Source of the DNA: Fallopia convolvulus
Taxonomy: Eukaryota; Streptophyta; Magnoliopsida; Caryophyllales; Polygonaceae
NCBI GenBank assembly: GCA_964016875.1
Contig: OZ024726.1
Coordinates: forward strand, 51,448,825-51,512,824
Reading direction: 5' to 3'
DNA length: 64,000 bases
Shown here in pieces: positions 12,456-23,960 of the stretch (positions are counted from its first letter, which is position 1; the number at the start of each line of letters is the position of its first letter). Under the pieces are notes generated by a model. That model ran no database searches. It was not told where the DNA came from and worked only from the letters and a program-made list of their open reading frames with translations. Position numbers and translations under genes: made by a program.

Positions 12456-12623
12456 TTATGAATTGTTGGTTGATTATTTGGGGGTATATATGTATGTGAT
12501 TGAAGACGAGGTGAGTTTTGGTTGGTTTTATTTGGGGTGTCCTAGACCTAGTAGTAGAGAATAGAGAAAGAGAGGGAGAGTTTGGTGGGAGAGCTAGGAA
12601 TTAGAAAGGAAAGTTTGAGAGGA

Positions 12624-12629
12624 TTTATA
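12624..12629 (-). promoter_or_regulatory. TATA box of the MYB gene
   Basis: TATAAA on the minus strand about 170 bases upstream of the MYB start codon, with a GA/CT-rich leader between. Position and composition suit a plant core promoter. It is inferred from sequence only. Confidence 0.5.
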
Positions 12630-12632
12630 AAT

Positions 12633-13375
12633 GAAGGCCAAGGGAGGAAAGAGAGAGGGAAGAAAGAAGAAGAAGGAGAAAATAAGGGTAAGCCAATAGA
12701 CTCGATCTTTAGAGAGGGAGAGAATGGGATTTGACCAAGTTGGTAGGGACTTTCCAGAGATTGAGAGAGAAAAACTAGTATTAACTAGTGTATAGAATAG
12801 TTTAATTACCAGAATAAACCAAAAACAGCGGAAAAGTGGTTACTGGTTAGGGGCTGGATTTGGTAGGTATGTCTAACATTATTTCCCCCCTTTACCAAGA
12901 TTAAAATAAGTATTACTCCACCCTCATTTGAATCCAAACCAAGCATGATATGATTTACTTGTTGTAAACTTAATTACTTATAATTAGTGGTGTGAATAAA
13001 ATTTGTCCGCCGTGAGCTGATATATAATGTCGGGGCGAACATAAGTCCATAGGTTAATCATAAAATCAATTGGCAATAGGAGTAACTCAAGAATTAATAT
13101 ATACACCAGTAAAGTTATGAATCATATTTATAGACCAAAAAGATTGGTTTAGCTTCTTTTTTTCTCACATAAAACTCTAACTATGATTATGTGTGATTTT
13201 GTAGCATAATTGGATCATGAACATTAGGAGTTTAATTAAGTAAAATTACTAAGGGTTAACTTAGACGGATTTTGTATAATATTAGAGAAATCACAAATAT
13301 TGTTTCATGGACAATAATGATAGTAACTCGTGTTCAGAATATCCTACCTATGAAATCTAGAGAGAAATTAGTCTA

Positions 13376-13434
<59 letters not shown>

Positions 13435-14820
13435 CGAGTTGATTGTTTTAAGATGGAACTCCATTAATTTATGTGTTAGGCCTATTCGTACATGTGCGCT
13501 CTTACTCAACACGTCCCAGATATTTCTGCAACTCAGTAATCCTCGAAACATGGTTTGGTCTGGACCAGAATTGCACATAACTATGATGCAAAGTCTTAAT
13601 TTGGCAAAATATGTAAAATCACATGCATATGCGTATGCGTGTCAAACAAATAAGTTAGGCCTCAAATGTTGCTTCTCTAACGCCTCCATTTTGACATGAC
13701 CAAACAAACACTATATCAACGTGCTTTTATTATGTTAGTTATGTTATCAGCTAACTATTACTATTATGTACGTATTCTCAACTAACAATTTACTCTATTT
13801 GTATAAAATGTGAAATGTGCACCTTCCAGGAACAAGAACGACGGTCGAAATTAAGCTTATTAGCATCTCTAAATTCTGCTAATTCTATTTATTTTTTTAA
13901 TTTTATATTCTTATTTCTTTGATTGTAGTTATACTTCATTCAATTCCTACCTGGATTCACATGCAATTATACCATGTGGCGTTAGGTTGCCCCACAAACT
14001 AAGGTGGCCAGGTGGGGTTATGCTACGGGTCCCACGCCAACTTCTAATAATCATATTAACAATGGTGATCTCTTTCCTAAACTTCTACTAATAATGCATT
14101 ATCATGTTCTATGATTGTTGGTGTACTAGAATGAATAATTGACCAATTCCAAATAATCATTTTCATCATACGTGCAACTGGACAATTTGGTGCCCTAGCT
14201 AGGCTAGCTAGTCTATATGTACTCGTACTAATGTAGCAATACGAGTATAAATACAGTCAACGTACTTAATTTGAAGGTTTTAATTTAGATCCGATGTGTA
14301 CCAATTGATAATGTTCTCAATTAATATTAGGGTGACAATTTTAATTACTATGCATGTGATCCAACTTTTTTTATGATTGGATTTATGTGTAGAGTGGGCA
14401 ATGTCATCTTTAATATCACAAGAAAGGACAATGGCGGAAACCACTACCTACCTACCCGACCTCCTTTCCATGTTATCATTATCATTCATGTGATCTCGAT
14501 TAAAATTTTGTTAAAAAGAAAAATATCAGCAATATAAAATAGTGAATTTTATTTATTTAGTTTTTTTTTTTAAAGTTTGGATCTAAATGTTTAAATAATA
14601 AAAATTGTAAAATGGTAAGCTTTTGAATGCTAGAATTAGCGTTTTCTCTAGCGTTCTAAAAGATATTTATTTTGATATTCTCAAAACGTACGTATAAAAT
14701 AAAAATATTGTCATAATACTAAAATTATTTTTCTATAGTTATAATTAAATATCTATATTGACTATATATATTGGAACAGTATTAAAAATTGTTAATTTCA
14801 AATACTAAAATATCCCTCTA
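12633..14820. other. MYB promoter side and gene-free DNA
   Basis: Upstream region of the MYB gene, then AT-rich unique-looking DNA. The only discrete feature is the (TA)n run at 13379-13430. Open frames near 13357-13699 run through or beside that run and are not genes. Confidence 0.5.
13379..13430. repeat. (TA)26 microsatellite
   Basis: A 52 bp uninterrupted alternating TA run. It is self-complementary and likely length-variable. Confidence 0.95.
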
Positions 14821-15706
14821 TGTATTTTAATGATAACAAACGTCATCAAAAACTAATGCGTACATCTGAGTATTCCAGGAAAACAAAGAAAGACAATAAC
14901 CACGTACAAAGGAAAACAATGTACAAAGCAATGTAACCGCTCCTATCCAAGTGTTTATTAGTATATTACGTGGAAAATGAAGAAGGGCAAAAGAGTTTTT
15001 GTGGAACAGTCTTGGGCGGCAAGGGAAGAACGACATAAGTGTTCGAAAGGAGAAAAAATACCCAGGGGTCCGCTAGTCATTTGGGCATCTTCCTTGCTCC
15101 CCAAGTGTAAAAGGACAGAAATGTCTTTTGGTAGAATGCTTAGGTATAAATAGAAAACGATTGAGCTAGTTCAGTTTAGAACTTTAGATCACTCACTCGG
15201 ATGAACAATAGAGCCACTTGAGAGCAACGAGAGCATTGAGGGTGATCCAAGAGCAACCAAGAACCAATCCAAGGAAGAAGAAGAACTAGAGTAAGTCGGA
15301 GTTGAGTGTTCGATCTCAACGACGATGAGGAAGACATTTTCCGTGCTAAAGGGAACTGCATCTGGAAGTCATAAGGTTTGGATTCTTTGTTTAATCGATT
15401 GTGTGAGCTTAGGAACTTAGTAGCATGATTCATTGGTATTTTTAGGATTTGGTGATCCCTAAAAATAGAGAAGTTTGAATATGTACTTTGTATCTAAGGA
15501 ACTATCGATTAATAAAGTCTTTATTCAAAATCCTCCATAGGAGGTAGAAGTTTACTCATTCAACTTGTTGGTTGAAGTAAGGTTCCTCTATAAACGAATA
15601 GTATGCTTGTTTACCCTGCTTTGAATTCCTATTTGTATTTGTTTATTATTTCCTCACGTAAGGAAATTGTCACTAGAATAGTTCCCGTCTGTATGTTGAA
15701 CTAACA
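14821..15706 (+). mobile_element. probable solo LTR, Copia-like
   Basis: Starts tgtattttaatgataaca and could end ttgaactaaca, giving TG...CA ends. Inside are TATAAATAG (about 15146), transcribed-leader-like purine-rich sequence, and AATAAA (about 15511). TATA plus a polyadenylation signal at this spacing is an LTR layout. I found no internal domain next to it and no convincing 5 bp duplication, so the limits are tentative. Confidence 0.4.
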
Positions 15707-16443
15707 CTTCCATCGATCCTATAATTTATGACCCGTTTTATAAAATTTCTTGGGATGCTTGAGTATTTTGTTTTTGGATATAGGTCAATGTAGAAGAGAG
15801 AGAGAGAATAGTGTTTAGAATGCTTAAACATCCCTGCACAAACATGGTCTAATTTACAACATCCTACAACTTAATTGATATGATATTTGCATATTTGTAA
15901 TTATTTAGCTAGGTTAAAATGTCAAATGAAGTATACAATGTAATCTAATTGACATTTCAAATCAAGAGTTAGGTTCGACAACTTTTTCAGTCTATAATAA
16001 AATGTATAACCAATTCCAAACAAGTATACAAAGTAAGATAAATTTATAAAATGCTTATCAAGCGTAAAACATATATAAATAACATTAAAAGATCTACTAC
16101 ACATAATTTAACTTCCACTTGAAAACATTGATCACTGCGGAATGGGTTTATGATAGAACCATGTAATTGCATAGCAACGTTCTATAAATTAGCATGTTAG
16201 GAAGCTGTTAAAGTGGGCACGAGTTGGCATGATAGAAATTATTAGTATCAACGTCAACACCATCACCCAGTATAGTCTCGCACAAACAAGATCTGAGGGT
16301 TAAGATGAGGACACTCATAACATGATCAGGATAATGCGTCCGAAAAATTAAAAAAAAAAAAAAAGAAATTCAACTATAATAACTGAATTTAATTAAAATA
16401 CACCAAATTAATATAAGGGATATATATCTATCTTAAAGATATC
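15707..16443. other. gene-free intergenic DNA
   Basis: AT-rich. It includes a short GA run near 15795 and nothing with coding or structural support. The last bases lead into the target-site duplication of the SINE. Confidence 0.5.
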
Positions 16444-16460
16444 ATATCAGTCAATGAGCA

Positions 16461-16670
16461 ACCAACAAGCATGTAGCGTAGTGGGAGGGGCTACGCTTCC
16501 CTTCGTTGAGGTCGAGTGTTCGATTCTCAGTGGAGGAGAAATGAACTTGTTGGGAGAGCAGATCCCACCCAAAAATAAAAGGGGCCCTCGCGAGACTCGA
16601 ACTCCAGACGTAGGCGTTTGATGGAGCAAAGCTCTCCGCTGAACTGGGGTGGCAATGACCCAAAAAAAAA
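16461..16670 (+). mobile_element. tRNA-related SINE with 17 bp TSD
   Basis: A 210 bp insertion between perfect 17 bp repeats, atatcagtcaatgagca, at 16444-16460 and 16671-16687. The head carries an A-box-like tagcgtagtggg and a B-box-like gtgttcgattctc. The 3' end is an A tract. The second half, read on the other strand, also has a B-box-like gagttcgagtctc and an A-box-like cagttcagcggagagc, so two tRNA-like modules face each other. There is no coding capacity; such elements depend on LINE enzymes for movement. Confidence 0.8.
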
Positions 16671-16687
16671 ATATCAGTCAATGAGCA

Positions 16688-18458
16688 GGAGGAACAACTC
16701 CAAGCACAAATTAATAGTATATGATTGTTAAATCAACTCTCTTTTTAAAAAATAAAAGATCTATTATTTGTAGTAGTAACTAGTAAGCTAGATTATAATG
16801 CAACCAAGTAATTTGAACCAGATGGGCGCCAATTTTTTTTTCCCCCCCATTTTTTCTTGGTCTTGTTTATAAAGATGCGTCAAAAGGTTGTCATTAGCTT
16901 TTGAATTTTAGGTAAAGTTCACGGCGAAATGACGTTTAGATTTTTGAGTTGCCTAATTGTGTATGGATCTCCACCTAAAAGTTGGACGTCAAAAGGTTCC
17001 TCAAAATACATTTCTTTATACAACTACGTATTCTCTTAAGAGACAATCCACCGCAAAAAGGGAGTGTCTAAGTGTGATCACTATTCAATTTCAAGAACAC
17101 AAGAGTAAGTTTTGGGATTGGGTTTAATTTGTAACATAAACTCGTGGATAAAAAGCTGATGGTAACTTTTGGCAGGATTACGTTTATATGATTAATCCAT
17201 TGTGTGTGTCTACAGATATTTCATTCTGATTAAATACGGAGTATGTCATTACATATTTTTAAAACATTAGTATAAATTAATACAAATACGGAAGTTGAGA
17301 AATATTCAGAAACTGCAGACCAGACAAAGGCATAGTACACTGGATTATCTTGAATGACGACGAGCACTAGCTACAAATTAAACTCAATGAAAAAGAAACC
17401 TCACATTCACAAGCAGACGGCTAGAAATCCAAAGTATTTATATAAACGTGCTTTTTGGTCAAATCTCTCATTGTTTATTATGAGCTGATCAACATTACAG
17501 CAACAGATGAAGTTGAAAGTGAAAAGTAGATAACCCACCAGCCACCCAGTTCACCTACGTTCATTTATTTTATAATAATCCCCAACTCAAGTCAGAACCT
17601 TAAATTCAATTTTTTACGTACAAGTCTGCAGAAAATTCAGGATATATCCTGGAATACCGAGCTACAAATTTAAGGTTTAAATATAATATAGAGGCCACAT
17701 TAAGCATACTAGAATCAATACAACCTTTATTATAAGAGCAGAAGAGAAACAGCTAAAAAAAACCATAGCAAAAAAAGAGTGCCATAAGACTCATAACACA
17801 CATACAAACACTAGAGCTAGAAAAATCATGAACGCACACAACATATGCTGAACTCTAAACCCTAAGACATTTTTCTCCATTAATAACAATAAAAAAATCA
17901 AATCAGCCAATTAAAACAAGACAATAGGTGATAGAATAGATTTGCAGAAACCCTTTTGGTACAATAGTAAGAATCGGGTTGAAATGGAGAATGTGTTTGG
18001 AATGTGATGAAATAGGTATAGCACATACCCACCTTCTTATCAAGCAAGCTATGAAAATTAAGGAAAGTTTGGGATGTGGAATGGTTGATTCCAAACCCCG
18101 ATGTTAAACCAAACATTAATTTAGGTTCGATTGATTCCTAACCCCCTGCAAATCCGGATGAATCTAAGTAGGATAAAAAAACTGGGACCTTAGATGAAAT
18201 GCCAGCAAGGGGCTTATGAAAAATGAACACAAATGTATCTGTTATTTGGAGCAAGAAGCCTACAATGAAATGACAATAATGGCAGCTGCAAATGATGGTG
18301 GTAAACTACTAAGGAATTTTGGTTGAGACAGCCAAAACCAATCAAGAGAAATCTCTTTTTCACTAACTACGTGTTTCTTTTCACTTTTTTTTTTTTTTAA
18401 AATTCCGTCTCCTCTTTCTTCTTGTATTGCTAACCAAACTACACCTGGTTTTAAGTTC
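16688..18458. other. gene-free intergenic DNA and invertase 3' flank
   Basis: AT-rich with no supportable gene. The right-hand few hundred bases should contain the 3' UTR of the minus-strand invertase gene. The 72-codon frame near 17898-18116 has no family features. Confidence 0.5.
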
Positions 18459-21400
18459 TTAGCAAGTCCAAGATGCAGATCTCTTCATCGTAGGCTTCAT
18501 GTGCTTGTCTTCCTCCAGGGAAATCATACCTAGATGTGAGGGGTCCTCCAACATCATTTTGGCCACCAGGTATCCTGCAATCGACCATGTCTGCATCTTT
18601 CTTGCTTGTTTACCGACAAATCTACCAACCTTTCCATCATAATATTCAGGCCATCCATCCTTCAGAAGACGACTCTCAGCCAGGTCTATGGCCCGTCTTG
18701 CTATCTGTATTCTACCGGTCTTGATACATGCAGCTGTTAACATCCACAGAAGAACTGCACACAATAGAGGGGAAAGTCAATGGAGGATTTCAACAAAAGC
18801 CTTCTAATTATTTGAGACATTTCTATAAGAAAATGTATCCTATAATTATTTCAAGCGTGTCATATCAGATAATACGTGCTTGAAGATAGCAATTTTCTGC
18901 CACAATAGATTCAAATATAGTAGCCTTCTCAAATCACTCAGAGCAATCCAAGCTAACCAGAACGCATACCTAATACCTTACATAATACTCCCTCCGTTTC
19001 GCAAAACATGTCCTTTTAGTCCACTACACGATTATTAAGGAATGAGTTTTTTACCCAAATTACCCCTATATTTGGAAAAATGTGTACTCTTAACCCCTCC
19101 TAGAAAATTGTTTAGAGTAATTATTACTTCTATAAAGTAGGGATAAATTTGGAAAAAGGTAGAAAAAAATATTAAAAGGACATGTTTTATGAAAAATAGA
19201 AAATGGGCTAAAAGGACATGTTTTGCGAAACGGAGGGAGTATATCACAATACCAGCTAGCACAATAACACAACAGATTCAGTGTAGTACATTTAATACAA
19301 TTTCCATGGAAAAGTGAGATTTACCAGGACAAGGGCCAGTTACATGACATAATAAATCATCATCATTTCATTAAATTTACATGGTAATATTTTTAATGGC
19401 TCTAGGTTTGGCTGTCATAATCTTATTTACACGTTCTCATATTCTCACCAGAATAAAATTCTAATTAGTGGGTCAAGAAATACATGGTTGTCAGGAAATG
19501 ATCAAATACTAGGCAGGGTTCACACTTCACCAGTGTACTCTAAAACTTGGCATTCAAAAGGCCTATGACTTGATTAACTTGAATTTTCTACAAAAGCAGC
19601 TTAAACTCATTCACCTGATGATGCTGTGTTAGCACCCCTACCTACTTTGTTAAGATAAATGATAGTATACACAGTTTCTTCCAGGGTAAAAGGAGTCTTC
19701 ATCAAGATGATCCTATTCCCCCATACCTTTATACTATTGTTGTGGAAAGTTTCAATAAGATGTTGCAGAGGGCTACAGCTCGTATATGAGAAAGTACTGA
19801 GAAGATCACCCCAAAGTGTGCACACATAAAATTAAAAAAGTGAGAAAAAGGAGAAAAAAAACCTGGCCAAGATCCTCCATTGTGGTAGCTCCATCTGGTG
19901 TTCTTAGGATCACATCCAGTAACAATTCTCCATTCATGGCTCTCTATGGCAGGATAGGTAATTTTCATAGGCATCTCTCCAACCAGTTCCTCCCAGCGTT
20001 CTTCAATAAGATCCATGATGGCCATAGATTGCTCAGGCGTAGCAAGAGAACTGAGAATTGCAATACAGTTTCCCAAAGCAAACCACCTAAAATCCATTCT
20101 TGCGGGACTAACATTGCCAATAAAGTACCCACCAGAAGTAGGCATAAAATCAAATACCCAATCTGGAATAGAATCAGGGATCACATTGAACTTATTCACT
20201 GCAGTGTGAGAGTATTCCTCAGTTTTGTATCGGTAAATGTCATTGAGTTGCCTAAAATCAAGCCAAAAGTAGCTTCTCATATGATAACTTAAGGCATGCA
20301 AACGCTTGACTATTCTCTCAATGAACTCATTCCCTTCTTTATCTTTCTTCAACATAGCCTGAGCAGATCTTAATGCCATGAAGAAGTGTGCTTGAATTTC
20401 AATAGGATATCCATAAATTCCCTGCAAGATGATTGAAAGGTTGAGAATTAAAACTATCACACAAACAAAATTATTCAATGACTCTGATACTTTGATTAAG
20501 TTGAAGGCAATCAACAATTCTATGTTGAACTCCTGATTTAAGCTGCTATACATACATGGGAGAGCATTCAAGTAACGAGTGGAGACAAGAGTTCATCATG
20601 TGAACTATCGGGATGACTGAATTTAAATAACCATCCAAAAGAAGAGTGATTCCAAAAGATAAATCTGAGAGAAATGCCAAAATGTATAGTTGAGTAAGAG
20701 ATTTAGGCAATCACCCCTTAAGCAACTAATAACGTTAGTAGAAAGATTGCCGTTGAGCTCAAAATATGGAAAACACTACATTGACATTTGACTCATTACA
20801 GCAATAGCCAGTATGTAATGTTTTTTTCTTCCAAGCAATAGAATTAAGCATAGCTATATCAAGTAAGAAAAAAATATGAAGAAAACTGATCAGGTAAGCA
20901 CAGTTTTTTGAAGGTGAATAACAGTTAGAGCAGCTTTCATATACCCAAATTCTAAGATGAATCCCGGTAGGTAAGCACAGTGAAATACAGGACCATTGGA
21001 ATATTTACTAAAATTTGTTGCATTTCAGTGATAAGTAATAAGTAGTCACTAAAGTATTGATGCCCTTTGTGGGCAGACATATAGCAGAATGCCTTAGAAC
21101 TTTATAGAAAAATGCTCTGTAAATGAGAGCTATATCTTTGAGAAAAAAAAAGAAGAAGAATGCTCCTTTTCTCCTCTCCTTGTTGCAACTTGCAAGCAAC
21201 AAAGAACGGCCAAGCAAGTAGCATATGAGACAAGACGAATAATTAAACCAAATATCATACCATTCTACGATCAATCATAGAGCATCCATCGGCACAGAGG
21301 AGTGTAGGAAACGTATCAAAACCCTCTGACAAGCAAAGAGATAAAATTAGCCTCATTCCTTTTTGACATTCAGGTGTCTCTGACAAAGTCAAATCTCCAG

Positions 21401-22171
21401 TAGACTTTGTATATGCACGGAGCAGAATAATCCACCAGAAGCCTGAATCAACAGGAGCCACTCTTCCAATGGCACTCTCACCGAAATCAGCAACAATAGT
21501 ATCAGTTTTCCTAGAAGAATTATGAAGCACTTTAAAGCTAGCAGGCATTGCTCCTTCACCAAGCTTAAACCGATCAACTTTTTTTTCCCAGCCCTGAAGC
21601 TGCAGCGTCTTCAAGAGGAAGTTCTTCACTATTTCAGGCTCACCATTCATAAGAAAAGCCAGAGCACTGGGGACAAAATCTCGTACAAAGACCTACTCCA
21701 AAAGAAATGTTTTCACAAGCATTAGAAATTTAGAATTAAATTCCGATAGAAAAAGAAAAACAAGATAGAACAGGTTTAGGTTTTACATTTTACCTGATCA
21801 TAGTTTAAAACTTCCTCTGAAGTATGGTCATAAGCAGCAATTGTGCCAACAGGCTGATCTCTGAAGTATACCAAAGATCGTCTAAGAGCTTCCCATGCTT
21901 CTGCAACCATGGGATGGGGCTCAAATGAGTTCCTAGCAGACGAAGCTGGGGTATCAAAACCAGACCTTGTCCCAGGAGAATACATGCTGTCAAAATTATC
22001 CATATTCCCTCTACTCAGTCCGATTGACAACTCACTCATTGACCTCTCATCACATGACCTTTGTCTCTCAATGTTAAGCCTTGGCTTGTCCAGCAGCTTT
22101 GAGAGATCAAAGTCATCCATCTCAGAGATTGAGAAATGTGAACTCACTTTTTTAAGCCCACCTCCTTCCAT
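18459..22171 (-). CDS. cytosolic alkaline/neutral invertase (GH100, CINV-like)
   Basis: Four coding exons on the minus strand, 22171-21794, 21692-21261, 20421-19863 and 18754-18459, all GT-AG, encode 554 residues, normal for the cytosolic clade. I chose the MEGGGL start because CINV proteins begin this way; an ATG three codons upstream is in frame. No transit peptide is present. The enzyme hydrolyses sucrose to glucose and fructose in the cytosol at neutral-alkaline pH. Conserved blocks: SARNSFEPHP in the N-terminal part, VDSGFWW with the likely catalytic Asp near 208, EEYSHTAVNKFN, and HEWRIVTGC with the likely catalytic Glu near 433. A Ser-rich N-terminus, typical of 14-3-3 and phosphorylation targets in the family, is kept. 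Oddities: H282 and Q291 replace leucines I remember as conserved (QALFF, SALAM). Intron 3 contains a Stowaway MITE. A leader intron is likely. Confidence 0.95.
18988..19239. repeat. Stowaway MITE in the last invertase intron
   Basis: A 252 bp element with terminal inverted repeats of about 30 bp starting CTCCCTCCGTTTCGCAAAAC, flanked by TA on both sides (18986-18987 and 19240-19241). The sequence and the TA duplication mark the Tc1/mariner-derived Stowaway class. It has no coding capacity. In the pre-mRNA the long repeats could form a hairpin inside intron 3. Confidence 0.92.
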
Positions 22172-22191
22172 ATATATCAAGAGTAGAAGAG

Positions 22192-23060
22192 CTACAGAAA
22201 CGAAGGAAAAATCAATTCATATCCACACAAACAAACAGAAATGACTAAATAACACATGGCAGATCTATTAGACCTCCCATGTGGCAAAACAAGATCTCAC
22301 AAAACTTTTCATGCCAAGCCAAAAAAAACAACTGCCCGAGTAAACCCCTTTTCCTATCCCATCTACATTTTCCAATAATTGGCTATAATCTTCACTATAA
22401 TTTACCAAATGGACAAAACCGATTGCGATTGCACAGCATTACAAAGCAAGGAGGAGAGATTCAACCGATTTAGCTTCACGTTGGCATATCCATTCACCAA
22501 ACCCGCTTCCTTATTCAATTTGTATTGAACGTAAATGTTTATCCTCGTAAGAAAACAAAGGAACTTCATATAACCAGGAGACATTTTCATTCAGCTAAAC
22601 AAAAAGCATTACAATCGATTTCCTTCCACATTTATTATGATAAGAAACTGTAACCAATTTTTTTTATATAACAAATGAATGAAACAACACAGATCCATCG
22701 CAATATAATCTCAAACAATGCGCATCAAATCTGCGAAGAGAACAAACTACTACACTAGCTCCGCAAGTGCGATGTACAAGCTAAGTACCAGATCTGAAAT
22801 CGAAAAGGCAAGATTACAAGAGGCGGTAAGCGAAGAAGAACGTACAAGAAGAGAAACCTTCGATAGTACGGCGGAGATGGAAGAATCAAGCGAGCTGTTT
22901 CCGGGATGCCTAGAGGCGGAGGAAGGTCGCCGATCTCGCCGGATAGGTAGTGGTCGTCGCCGGAGGAGAGACGACGGAGAAGGAGAGGAGAGGGAAGAGA
23001 AGACCAATTGTGCCAGAACTCAAATTTATACTGCTGAGTGCTCAAGAAAGAGAGGGAGGA
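22192..23060 (-). other. probable 5' leader intron and leader exon of the invertase gene
   Basis: On the minus strand a donor (AAG|GTTTCT, exon end at 22858) and an acceptor (TGTAG|CTC, exon resuming at 22191) would remove about 666 bases just upstream of the start codon. The upstream exon, about 22858-23050, is pyrimidine-rich on the minus strand, as leaders often are. Invertase genes of this class frequently have a leader intron. The 128-codon plus-strand frame here is the antisense of this leader and is not a gene. Confidence 0.5.
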
Positions 23061-23394
23061 GGGGAACGGAAATTAGGAGGCCAAAGTGGAATTTTGGGCT
23101 GTGAGAAATTGAACATTGATTTTGTTATTTTTTGGACAAGCATTTGGTTACTTTTCATTTTGGACTTTTAATTATTATTTTTTTGATAATATTTTGGACT
23201 TTAAATTTAAAGGGCTTTCTAATTTACGTTTTAAGTTGTGGTTTAATCATCTCTCTTAGGAATTAAATCTAATCAATTTTTATTTATTTTTTGATTCTAT
23301 CAACCTTATAAAAACAAGAGTGATACATAAAACCAAATAAATGGACTATTTACTAACGATATTTTGAAGAGTGTGATAGTAAATATTATTGTTA
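23061..23394. other. invertase upstream flank
   Basis: AT-rich promoter-side DNA up to the Helitron terminus at 23395. No box could be assigned with confidence. Confidence 0.45.
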
Positions 23395-23960
23395 CTAGTT
23401 TTACCCGTCCTACCATGTACGACTACGATTCAATATTTCATATACATTATAAATAGGATATTAATAAATAAATAAAAATATAATATAAATAATTTATTGC
23501 TCGTATAATGTATAAGCTTTAATCGAATATTATATTCTTCATATTTTATTACTTTTCATGTACATAAATTTAGACTTTATCAAATATTTCAATGTATCTA
23601 TTAATTATTTTATTATCTATTTTTTATTAATTTTAAAAATTATAATATTTATCATTAATTTTTTTATAAAAGAAAATAACTATATATCTATAAATAAATT
23701 TGTCAAAAGATATATGCTAAAAGATTTATATTTATTTTAAAATATTTTATCTTTAATTTATAATACTTGTATAAGGAAGCTTTCAAAAGATATTGTTACA
23801 CTAAATAGATATTTGTTTGATGTTAGAGATAAACTTAAATATTTAAAAAGAATTTAATAGAAAGAAGTTATAATAATAGAAAAAAAATAATTTTTTAAAT
23901 ATGAGGTGGGGCCAAAATCATTTTGGTGGCTCGAAAAGGTATAGCTTTAATATATAGTTA
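23395..23960 (-). mobile_element. short non-autonomous Helitron (element A)
   Basis: Minus-strand Helitron. The 3' end is CTAG (23395-23398) followed by host T, preceded by a hairpin with stem GTCGTAC / GTAGGAC (one mismatch). The 5' region reads AACTATATATTAAAGC with a conserved subterminal block agccaccaaaatgattttgg. Its last few 5' bases appear displaced to about 26753-26760 by insertion of element B. No coding content. Confidence 0.7.

Noticed and set aside
13357..13578. 73-codon frame with repeated Ile-Tyr
   Set aside because: The frame is produced by the (TA)n microsatellite.
19816..20292. 158-codon plus-strand open frame
   Set aside because: It is the antisense of invertase exon 3, whose minus-strand frame has clear GH100 motifs and splice sites.
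22718..23104. 128-codon plus-strand frame rich in Arg and Glu
   Set aside because: It is the complement of the pyrimidine-rich invertase leader. Composition explains the open frame and no family fits.
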